Positions 1 through 6,076 of a stretch of DNA of 8,598 nucleotides are shown here, piece by piece. The notes beneath the pieces are model-generated. The model was not told the DNA's origin and did no database searches. It saw only the letters and a list, made by a program, of their open reading frames with translations. Where the stretch lies: contig DKNL01000168.1 of NCBI GenBank assembly GCA_002474325.1, positions 1 through 8,598 of the forward strand. The letters are read 5' to 3'. Position 1 is the first letter of the stretch; the number at the start of each line of letters is the position of its first letter. Position numbers and translations under genes: made by a program. This stretch comes from Opitutales bacterium UBA7389. Lineage in GTDB: Bacteria > Verrucomicrobiota > Verrucomicrobiia > Opitutales > Opitutaceae.

Positions 1-57
1 CTCTGTTTCGTAACTAATCGCATCACCTGCTGCATTTTTAACGCTACGCTCTTAGGT

Positions 58-70
58 CAGGTTACACCTG
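58..70. promoter_or_regulatory. short inverted repeat upstream of ovoA, possible operator
   Basis: CAGGT (58-62) and ACCTG (66-70) form a perfect 5-bp inverted repeat around the 3-base centre TAC. It lies about 50 bp before the AT-rich, promoter-like stretch and 130 bp before the ovoA start. A dimeric regulator could bind here, but I cannot match it to a known operator, and a 5-bp repeat can arise by chance. Confidence 0.2.
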
Positions 71-113
71 TTTACTTGATCGCCATGGCAACCTGCGAGT
101 TTATGAATTTCAT

Positions 114-150
114 CGCCTTATACTTATAAAAATTTAATATATTTTTACAA
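114..150 (+). promoter_or_regulatory. AT-rich promoter-like region for ovoA
   Basis: This is the most AT-rich stretch in the window. It contains TATACT at 119-124, five of six matches to the sigma-70 -10 consensus, and TATAAA at 125-130. No good -35 box sits at 16-18 bp from either hexamer; the best is TATGAA at 102-107, 17 bp before TATAAA. Its position, 50-85 bp upstream of the start codon with no gene between, fits a promoter. The exact elements are uncertain. Confidence 0.35.
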
Positions 151-200
151 AATCAGACTTAGGAAAGAACCAAAACCCAGTAACACGCGAAATCAGAGTT

Positions 201-2336
201 ATGGACAATACGGCCACCAAAGAACTGCCCACTCCGCTTACCGTAAGATTAAACCAAGGTGATCCCAATACAAAACGGGAAGAGATCCGCCGTTATTTTA
301 ATGAAACCTTTGATGCTTACGAAACACTTTTCGAGACGCTCCTAGTACACGATGCCTATTACCGAAGAGCCGATCCGCTCCGACATCCGCTCATTTTCTA
401 CTACGGTCATACTGCCACATTTTTCACGAACAAGCTCGTGCTCGGAAAATTTCTGTCGCAACGCATCAACCCAAAATTTGAATCCCAATTTGCGATCGGA
501 GTCGACGAGATGTCTTGGGACGATTTGAACGAGGCCCACTACGATTGGCCGAAAGTTGAAGAGGTAACGGAATACCGTAATCAGGTTCGGGCCGCCATAG
601 AGCAACTCATAGATGACACACCCCTAACGTTGCCCGTCGACTGGAACAGTCTCTATTGGGTCATCATGATGGGGATTGAACATGAACGCATCCATTTGGA
701 AACTAGTTCGGTACTCATCAGGCAACTGCCTACCGATCTACTCGACCAGAAGCATCCAGCTTGGTCGATTTGCGAAGAACTCGAAAGTGTTCCCCCCGCG
801 AACGAGCTAATATCTGTACCAGGAGGCTCAGTCCAGCAGGGCAAATCCCAAAATGACGGCCTCTACGGTTGGGATAACGAGTATGGCAACTACACATCCG
901 ATGTGGCCGATTTCAACGCTTCCAAATACCTTGTCTCAAATCGGGAGTTTCTCGAGTTCATCGAAGACGGTGGGTACCAAACCAAGAGCTACTGGACTCC
1001 GGAAGGATGGAGCTGGGTCCAGTACAAGAAAGCTAAATATCCTCTTTTTTGGATACGCTCTGAAGACGGATCTTATCTGTTCCGAACCATGCTTAAGGAA
1101 ATCGGCATGCCATGGGCGTGGCCTGCGGAAACGAACTACCTGGAAGCCAAAGCCTTTTGCAATTGGAAAAGTTCGAAGACTGGAGAGCCCGTGCGCCTTC
1201 CGACCGAAGAGGAGTGGTATCGTCTTCTTGACTACACGGAAACGCCAGACGCTCTCGGTTGGGAGAAAACTCCGGGTAATTTGAATTTGGAAGATGCCGC
1301 TTCCTCCGTGCCAGTGGATCGCTACCCATTCGGGCACGGCTTTTACGATATTCTTGGAAACGTATGGCAGCACACGGAAACGCCCATCCGCGGTTTCCCC
1401 GGATTCGAGGTGCATCCGCTCTACGACGATTTCTCCACTCCGACTTTCGACACCAAGCATAATCTAATCAAGGGAGGTTCCTGGATCTCAACGGGCAATG
1501 AGATTCTCAGAGCCTCGCGCTTTGCATTTAGGCGCCACTTCTATCAACACGCCGGATTTCGCTATATCACTTCCGAAGCCGCGGTCGAGATTCCAGACGA
1601 CACCTACGAAACCGATCCAGAAGTCATACCGTATTGCGAACTTCACTACGGAGAAGACTATTTCGGAGTAGATAACTATCCAGAGAAGTTGGCCCAAATC
1701 GCCCTCAACTATGCACATGGGAAACATAAGGGCAAAGCACTCAATGTAGGGTGCAAAACCGGACGATCCGCATTCGAACTAGCGGTAGAGTTCCAAAATG
1801 TCACAGGCATCGATTTCACCGCTCGCATGATCCGCATCGGTGTAGAGCTCAAAGACAAGGGCTATACCCAGTACCTTCTGCCCGAAGAAGGGGAAATCGT
1901 TTCTTTCCATCAAAAGAATCTCCGTGATCTTGGCCTCGACGGAGCTCGAAATAAAGTCGAGTTTATGCAAGCCGACATATCCAATATGAAAGATCTATTT
2001 TCCGGATACGATCTCATACTGGTGGATTCGACTTTGGAAAACGCCTACAACCCGAGGAAATTTTTGGAAGGCATCCACAGCCGAATAAATTCGAACGGGC
2101 TTTTGATCATTGCTTCTAGCTACGCTTGGGAGCAGTCCAAAACGAATCGAGATCAATGGGTTGGCGGTTTCAAGGTGGATGGTGAAAACAACACTACCCT
2201 CGATGCATTGCAAAACCTGCTATCGCCGAATTTCAAACGAATCGCGGAGCCTATCGACGTAGACCAATTAATCCGAAAAACGAGACGGACTTTCGATCAC
2301 AACGTAATCCAGGTAACAATTTGGGAACGAGATTAG
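201..2336 (+). CDS. ovoA: OvoA: 5-histidylcysteine sulfoxide synthase / putative mercaptohistidine methyltransferase
   Basis: The family's non-haem iron enzyme joins histidine and cysteine with O2 to give 5-histidylcysteine sulfoxide. After a separate lyase (OvoB) releases 5-thiohistidine, the C-terminal domain methylates it to ovothiol A. It is expected in the cytoplasm. Residues 20-180 are DinB-like, with an iron-binding signature HERIHLE at H161/H165/E167 (HxxxHxE) and a further likely ligand H70 in YYGHTATFF. Residues 203-456 are FGE-sulfatase-like: VPGG (206-209), YGWDNEYG (222-229), RLPTEEEW from 332, GNVWQ (386-390), KGGSW (424-428) and GFRY (452-455). Y408 in HPLYDDF is a candidate for the active-site tyrosine. 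Residues 480-711 are a SAM methyltransferase with motif I LNVGCKTGR (514-522) and TGID (535-538). The 711 residues match the fused, full-length form. ATG 201 is the only start after an in-frame stop at 135 and has only a weak AGAG two bases upstream. Assignment to the OvoA family is firm; methyltransferase activity is less certain because parts of its SAM site diverge. Confidence 0.95.
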   Translation: MDNTATKELPTPLTVRLNQGDPNTKREEIRRYFNETFDAYETLFETLLVHDAYYRRADPLRHPLIFYYGHTATFFTNKLVLGKFLSQRINPKFESQFAIGVDEMSWDDLNEAHYDWPKVEEVTEYRNQVRAAIEQLIDDTPLTLPVDWNSLYWVIMMGIEHERIHLETSSVLIRQLPTDLLDQKHPAWSICEELESVPPANELISVPGGSVQQGKSQNDGLYGWDNEYGNYTSDVADFNASKYLVSNREFLEFIEDGGYQTKSYWTPEGWSWVQYKKAKYPLFWIRSEDGSYLFRTMLKEIGMPWAWPAETNYLEAKAFCNWKSSKTGEPVRLPTEEEWYRLLDYTETPDALGWEKTPGNLNLEDAASSVPVDRYPFGHGFYDILGNVWQHTETPIRGFPGFEVHPLYDDFSTPTFDTKHNLIKGGSWISTGNEILRASRFAFRRHFYQHAGFRYITSEAAVEIPDDTYETDPEVIPYCELHYGEDYFGVDNYPEKLAQIALNYAHGKHKGKALNVGCKTGRSAFELAVEFQNVTGIDFTARMIRIGVELKDKGYTQYLLPEEGEIVSFHQKNLRDLGLDGARNKVEFMQADISNMKDLFSGYDLILVDSTLENAYNPRKFLEGIHSRINSNGLLIIASSYAWEQSKTNRDQWVGGFKVDGENNTTLDALQNLLSPNFKRIAEPIDVDQLIRKTRRTFDHNVIQVTIWERD

Positions 2337-2407
2337 GGGTTTCAAACAACTGCGTCGTGACAAGTAGCCCTACCCATATTTTCAACTAACCCGGCATATG
2401 GTGGTGA

Positions 2408-2448
2408 CTGCGGGTCGGACGCAGCTTCGGCATAGACTGAACTCAGTC
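2408..2448. repeat. two adjacent small hairpins downstream of ovoA
   Basis: CTGCG (2408-2412) pairs with CGCAG (2420-2424) across a 7-base loop. GACTG (2435-2439) pairs with CAGTC (2444-2448) across a 4-base loop. They lie 70-110 bp after the ovoA stop, where 3'-end processing or termination might occur. No run of T follows either, so they are not classic intrinsic terminators. Confidence 0.3.
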
Positions 2449-2501
2449 AGCGCTTGCTAGGCAAAGCTTCATTTACAGCAGTCTTCTAGGCAATTTTGAC
2501 T

Positions 2502-2762
2502 TCATTCTTCGATGCAAGCGTATACGATGCAATCCGCGTGCCCAAGCACCTGTTTTCGCTGATCCTTTACCAAACGCAGCCTAGCTAACAGGAGCCGTCT
2601 TCGAACTCGAGAGAATTCGACTAGGCCACGATGCGACATAATTAGCAAGGTGCTACAGTCCGCGATAGTTTGATCCTCTATTTCCGCGAAAGCGGGCTTA
2701 CGCACCTTGCTACTGAATCGAACTCCTCGATCTTCAGATTCACAGTTGCCAAGCCACGCCAC
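2502..2762 (-). CDS. possible small hypothetical protein, weakly supported
   Basis: A minus-strand frame of 86 codons starts with GTG at 2762-2760 and ends with TGA at 2504-2502. On that strand AGAGGG lies five bases before the GTG, which is an acceptable ribosome binding site. The product would have an Arg/Leu-rich stretch near residues 52-66 and ends CIEE. I recognise no domain or family. Against it, the frame contains the whole 11-bp inverted repeat structure, its start is only 23 bp from the divergent recC start, and it has no signal peptide or clear hydrophobic core. It is recorded because it would fill most of the gap; it is more likely spurious. Confidence 0.13.
   Translation of the reverse strand: MAWLGNCESEDRGVRFSSKVRKPAFAEIEDQTIADCSTLLIMSHRGLVEFSRVRRRLLLARLRLVKDQRKQVLGHADCIVYACIEE
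2643..2712 (+). repeat. perfect 11-bp inverted repeat enclosing two hairpins in the recC upstream region
   Basis: TAGCAAGGTGC (2643-2653) is the exact reverse complement of GCACCTTGCTA (2702-2712). Inside, CCGC (2684-2687) pairs with GCGG (2692-2695) across a GAAA tetraloop of the stable GNRA type. ATAG (2665-2668) can pair weakly with CTAT (2678-2681). Transcribed toward recC, this would fold as a three-way junction ending 73 bp before the ATG. There is no T-tract on either strand, so it is not an intrinsic terminator. No target-site duplication flanks it, so a tiny inserted element is not supported. The base pairing is certain as sequence; a function is inferred. Confidence 0.5.
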
Positions 2763-2773
2763 CTACCCTCTCA

Positions 2774-2791
2774 TCTCATGTTTTCATGAGA
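2774..2791 (+). promoter_or_regulatory. hairpin covering the first possible recC start codon
   Basis: TCTCATG (2774-2780) pairs perfectly with CATGAGA (2785-2791) across a TTTT loop. The 3' arm contains the recC ATG at 2786-2788. In RNA this would bury that ATG in a stem while leaving the downstream AAGGAG (2795-2800) free. As DNA, the same palindrome could be an operator. The pairing is visible; the regulatory role is inferred. Confidence 0.4.
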
Positions 2792-5700
2792 GTTAAGGAG
2801 TTCTATTTGCACACCTCCAATCGCATCGAGTTGCTTGCCAAGCAACTGGCGCTTATAGCTCAAGAACGACCCTTGCCTGGACCGCTTGATCAGGAAACAG
2901 TCATGACGCTGAACACCGGCATGGCAAAGTGGCTGAGATTTGAGATCGCTCGCAACACTGGCATCGCATTCGGCTGGGAGTTCCCCTTCCCCAATCTCCT
3001 CTTCAAGAGGATCGCGGCTGGCTTCGAGTCTAGGTTTGCCGATTGCGTAGACTATGAGGAGGCCCGTGCCCAGTGGGATATCTACGATCTGCTTTATCAG
3101 ATCGATTCCGAACCAGAATTCTCACTCATTAGCTCCTACAGCCGACGCAGTTCTGGGCACCGTTTGCGTTTGGCCGCAAAACTGGCGAGTCTGTACGGCA
3201 AGTACTTGCTCTACCGGCCAGAGAAAATCGTAGCCTGGGAGTCCCGTGACGGTAAAAGAGACTGGCAAGGCGAGCTTTGGCAGCGACTCTGTCGCCGAAT
3301 TTACGGACACAGACCCCCCTACCGTCATACCGCGGCCCTATGGGATCTCCTGAGAAGGTCTCCTAATAAGCGATCGAAGGGTGATATCGACCTTTGGCCC
3401 GGCCGCATTTCTGTTTTCGGAGTGTCCTCCCTTCCACCCGTCTATTTAGACCTGCTAGAAGCGGTATCCTACGAACGACCGGTACACATTTTCCTTCTAC
3501 AACCCACGGATCTCTATTGGGCCGACCTGAAATCAAAAAAGAGTATCGCTAGAGCATCGCGCAAACATCCCTCCGTAGACGATTCACTTTCCTCCGACCT
3601 ACCTGGAGAACTATTCGATATTGGGAACCCCTTGCTGCCAGTCCTTGGAAAACAAGGACAAGCTTTTTTGGACCTCATTCTAGACAAGGACCCTATCCAC
3701 GACGACTCTCTATTCGAGCAACCGGATCCGTCGACGCAGCTAGGCTGTCTCCATTACGATGTCTTCACCCTGGAAAACCGCAAATCCGATAAAGCCCAAT
3801 CGTACCGGTTCTCACCATACGACGGATCCATCCAAATACACAGCAGTTCCAACGCCAGGCGCGAAGTGGAATGTCTTTGGGACTACCTTGTAGATTGCTT
3901 CGCTAAAGACACCGATCTGAAGGCTAGCGATATACTAGTAATGGCTCCCGACATACAAGCCTACGCCAGCCATCTGCAATCCGTATTTGAACAGGGTAAA
4001 AGCTCCGGCATGGACATACCCCTTTCCGTTGCCGATCGTTATGGACCTAAGGAATCAAACTTTCTCTCTGGCATAATAAGCCTTTTAAAACTGGTGTCCG
4101 CTAGAGCCTCAGTTACGGAAATCCTCGATATCCTTAAAGCCCCAATAGTACATCAAGCTTTCGATTTCGACGAAAGCGAAATAGAAACAATCGAAAATTG
4201 GATACGCGAGTCCAAGACGGTCTGGGGATGGGATGCGGATCATCGAGCCTCCTTCAACACATTCGCCACTGACCGAAATACTTGGAAAGAGCTTCGAAGT
4301 CGTCTGGCGGCGGGAATCGCCTTCAACGATGAATCGATTCTCGTTCAAGGTAAGATTTCTCCTCTACCTGACGTCGAAGGCGCGGCGGTGCAGACTGCCG
4401 GACGTTTTATTGAATTTCTCGATTTCCTAGAAGATGTCTACCGATTTGGAGGATCGTCGGATACCGTTTCCGGCTGGCGCCGCAGGCTCAGTTCCCTTTT
4501 CGAGCGGCTCTTCCCTACAGACCGAATCGAGTCGTTACGCTATTTCGAGGCCCTCGCCACGCTGCAATCCACTCTACCCGAATCTTCTTCAGTGATTGTC
4601 GACGGAAGAGATGCGGTTGCCAGTGTCTCAGAGGCCCTGGAACGCAACGATCCGTCCACGGGATTCTTATCGGGTCGCGTCACTTGCTGTTCGCTCAAGC
4701 CCATGCGTAGCATTCCCGCCAAGCGGATTTGTCTGCTTGGCATGAACCATGAGCAATTCCCTCGCCGACCAAACCAACTCCCTTTCGATCTTCTCGTCAG
4801 CCAACCCCGTCGGGGCGACCGCAATCCCAAAGAAGAAGACAAGCAGCACTTTCTAGAAACCCTGCTTTCCGCACGAGACGGGCTGTTCATCAGCTACCAA
4901 GGCATCTCTCCGGTAAACGAGAACCCCAAGGAGCCCTCCAACGTGGTATCGCTACTAATGGACTATCTGGATACGGCTTCGTGTGCCTCCCGAAATGCTT
5001 CTCGAGTAGTGAAGCACAAAAGACAATCTTACGATCCAGACTACTTTTCGAATTCGACCCTTTTCACTTATTCCGATTCCAGAGCTCGAAAGTCGCTATC
5101 CTACCTCAGAAGCAGCGATCAGGGTCTCTCACCTACAACTTCCGAGAAACGGGCGCTACAAATCGAAGAGACTGATCTAAGAACCGTCTCCATCGATTCG
5201 CTCATCCGCTTTTATAAAGATCCATCCAGATTCTTCATTCAATCTGTTGCCGGAGGCCGCTTTGTGGAACGTGAAGAACTCTGGCTCGAAGCCGACCGGA
5301 TAAGACAGGATCCGCTAGACCGTTACCAAATTCGCAAGCTTTTCGCGGAGGCCATCCAATCCGGCCGCACCATAGATTCCGTCCGCCCTGCCTTGATTTC
5401 CGCGCTTAAGCTTCTTCCTCCCGGGCACCTGGGCAACTTCGCATTCGATTCCATTCGTGAGCAAGCTAGGCTTATTGATTCCCTATGGGCGACAAGCAAG
5501 TCCATCCGTCCCGGCTATTTCGAATACTTCGATCTCGCGATAGGCACTTATCGGTTGCATGGACAGCTTCGCCTTAACGCGAATCAAGACTTCAACTACA
5601 TATTGGTCCCCGGAAAATTAAATGGCAGAGCCCGAATTGAAACCTGGATTCGCCATTTACTAGTCAACTCTATGCGATCGGTAGAAACGCGTGTATACTC

Positions 5701-6076
5701 GCTCGATGAAAGCGAATCCACTCTAGCCTACTCTCCTCCAGACAATCCATCAGCCCTCCTCCAAGATCTCATGGATACCTTTTGGTCTGGTCAAACCCAG
5801 CCCATTCCGCTCAAAACCCAAACCAGTTGGGACGCCTTTACCAAGGCGTCCAAGAATCAATCTCCTACAGAAGGTCTACCGTTTATCGAGGCGTTCTGTT
5901 CGCAAAGCCAATCTCTCCTTGAGCAAGCAGAGGATTCGGAAGTCCTTCGCTCCGGGAGCACTTGGACCCAGTATGATCGAGCCTGCTTCGGCGAATCGCC
6001 CCCATTCAATTCGGATTACGGAAAATTGGCGCTCAAAATCTGGCAACCCTACACAGAATACCTTGGCTCTCTATGA
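2786..6076 (+). CDS. recC: RecC, Chi-scanning subunit of exodeoxyribonuclease V (RecBCD)
   Basis: RecC binds RecB and RecD, splits the DNA duplex and, in E. coli, scans the 3' strand for Chi with an inactive helicase-like fold; a C-terminal inactive nuclease-like domain contacts RecB. The 1096 residues are close to E. coli RecC (1122). Family landmarks appear in order: HTSNRIELL near residues 9-17, NTGMAKWL (43-50), HSSSNARREVE (352-362), DILVMAPD (382-389), SLKPMRSIP (636-644), LLGMN (650-654) followed by FPRR, a PFDLL...RRGDR segment near 665-680, SLIRFYKDPSRFF (805-817) and LLPPGHLG (876-883). No working Walker A motif is seen, as usual for RecC. In most RecC proteins I recall, the segment before REVE reads HSCHSP; here it is HSSSNA. 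The start is ATG 2786 or TTG 2807; an in-frame TGA at 2714 excludes anything longer with a normal start. The stop overlaps the recB start, implying one operon with coupled translation. No strong promoter was found upstream. The identification is secure. Confidence 0.96.
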   Translation: MRVKEFYLHTSNRIELLAKQLALIAQERPLPGPLDQETVMTLNTGMAKWLRFEIARNTGIAFGWEFPFPNLLFKRIAAGFESRFADCVDYEEARAQWDIYDLLYQIDSEPEFSLISSYSRRSSGHRLRLAAKLASLYGKYLLYRPEKIVAWESRDGKRDWQGELWQRLCRRIYGHRPPYRHTAALWDLLRRSPNKRSKGDIDLWPGRISVFGVSSLPPVYLDLLEAVSYERPVHIFLLQPTDLYWADLKSKKSIARASRKHPSVDDSLSSDLPGELFDIGNPLLPVLGKQGQAFLDLILDKDPIHDDSLFEQPDPSTQLGCLHYDVFTLENRKSDKAQSYRFSPYDGSIQIHSSSNARREVECLWDYLVDCFAKDTDLKASDILVMAPDIQAYASHLQSVFEQGKSSGMDIPLSVADRYGPKESNFLSGIISLLKLVSARASVTEILDILKAPIVHQAFDFDESEIETIENWIRESKTVWGWDADHRASFNTFATDRNTWKELRSRLAAGIAFNDESILVQGKISPLPDVEGAAVQTAGRFIEFLDFLEDVYRFGGSSDTVSGWRRRLSSLFERLFPTDRIESLRYFEALATLQSTLPESSSVIVDGRDAVASVSEALERNDPSTGFLSGRVTCCSLKPMRSIPAKRICLLGMNHEQFPRRPNQLPFDLLVSQPRRGDRNPKEEDKQHFLETLLSARDGLFISYQGISPVNENPKEPSNVVSLLMDYLDTASCASRNASRVVKHKRQSYDPDYFSNSTLFTYSDSRARKSLSYLRSSDQGLSPTTSEKRALQIEETDLRTVSIDSLIRFYKDPSRFFIQSVAGGRFVEREELWLEADRIRQDPLDRYQIRKLFAEAIQSGRTIDSVRPALISALKLLPPGHLGNFAFDSIREQARLIDSLWATSKSIRPGYFEYFDLAIGTYRLHGQLRLNANQDFNYILVPGKLNGRARIETWIRHLLVNSMRSVETRVYSLDESESTLAYSPPDNPSALLQDLMDTFWSGQTQPIPLKTQTSWDAFTKASKNQSPTEGLPFIEAFCSQSQSLLEQAEDSEVLRSGSTWTQYDRACFGESPPFNSDYGKLALKIWQPYTEYLGSL
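2795..2809 (+). promoter_or_regulatory. Shine-Dalgarno site pointing to a TTG start inside annotated recC
   Basis: AAGGAG (2795-2800) lies six bases before TTG (2807-2809), which is in frame with ATG 2786, eight codons along counting the ATG. No purine-rich ribosome binding site precedes the ATG; the bases before it are mostly pyrimidine. By ribosome-binding signal alone the TTG start is better, giving a 1089-residue RecC. By protein similarity the ATG start looks better, since it keeps the N-terminal strand. Confidence 0.45.
6073..6076 (+). promoter_or_regulatory. ATGA stop-start overlap coupling recC and recB translation
   Basis: The recB ATG (6073-6075) overlaps the recC TGA (6074-6076). 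No Shine-Dalgarno sequence precedes this ATG within the end of recC. RecB translation therefore most likely depends on ribosomes finishing recC, which would keep the two subunits in balance. Confidence 0.8.

Larger units (their letters stand above)
2337..2785. other. 449-bp intergenic region between ovoA and recC
   Basis: No plus-strand gene or RNA gene is recognisable here. It holds two short hairpins near its left end (2408-2448), a repeated CTAGGCAA (2457-2464 and 2486-2493), and a repeated GATGCAA (2511-2517 and 2526-2532) flanking the palindrome CGTATACG (2519-2526). It also holds a perfect 11-bp inverted repeat (2643-2653 with 2702-2712) and a hairpin at the recC start. A weak minus-strand reading frame covers 2502-2762. 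Its length and structure suggest that ovoA and recC are transcribed separately. No convincing T-tailed terminator follows ovoA. Confidence 0.7.

Noticed and set aside
853..1460. Long overlapping frames within ovoA on both strands (853-1284 plus, 936-1460 minus)
   Set aside because: They overlap the strongly conserved sulfoxide synthase coding frame, and their products show no recognisable domain.
2334..2382. Possible intrinsic terminator right after ovoA: TAGGG (2334-2338) with CCCTA (2368-2372), then TTTT at 2379
   Set aside because: The stem has only 5 bp with a loop of about 29 bases, and the T-run is short and displaced.
2456..2585. Integron attC-like site from GCTAGGC (2456-2462) and GCCTAGC (2579-2585)
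   Set aside because: The core motifs do not match the attC consensus, there is no integrase or cassette structure, and 7-bp matches at this distance are expected by chance.
2616..2642. Possible recC promoter: TTCGAC (2616-2621) and CATAAT (2637-2642)
   Set aside because: The -10 is fair, but the -35 is poor and the spacer is 15 bp. It would place the inverted repeat in the leader, yet it is too weak to list as a feature.
2643..2712. A 70-bp miniature inserted element with 11-bp terminal inverted repeats
   Set aside because: No flanking target duplication and no second copy in the window; a folded leader explains the pairing equally well.
4540..4890. Minus-strand frames inside recC (4540-4890 and 4667-4849)
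   Set aside because: They lie opposite the most conserved RecC segment; their products are Ser/Arg-rich shadow sequences with no family resemblance.
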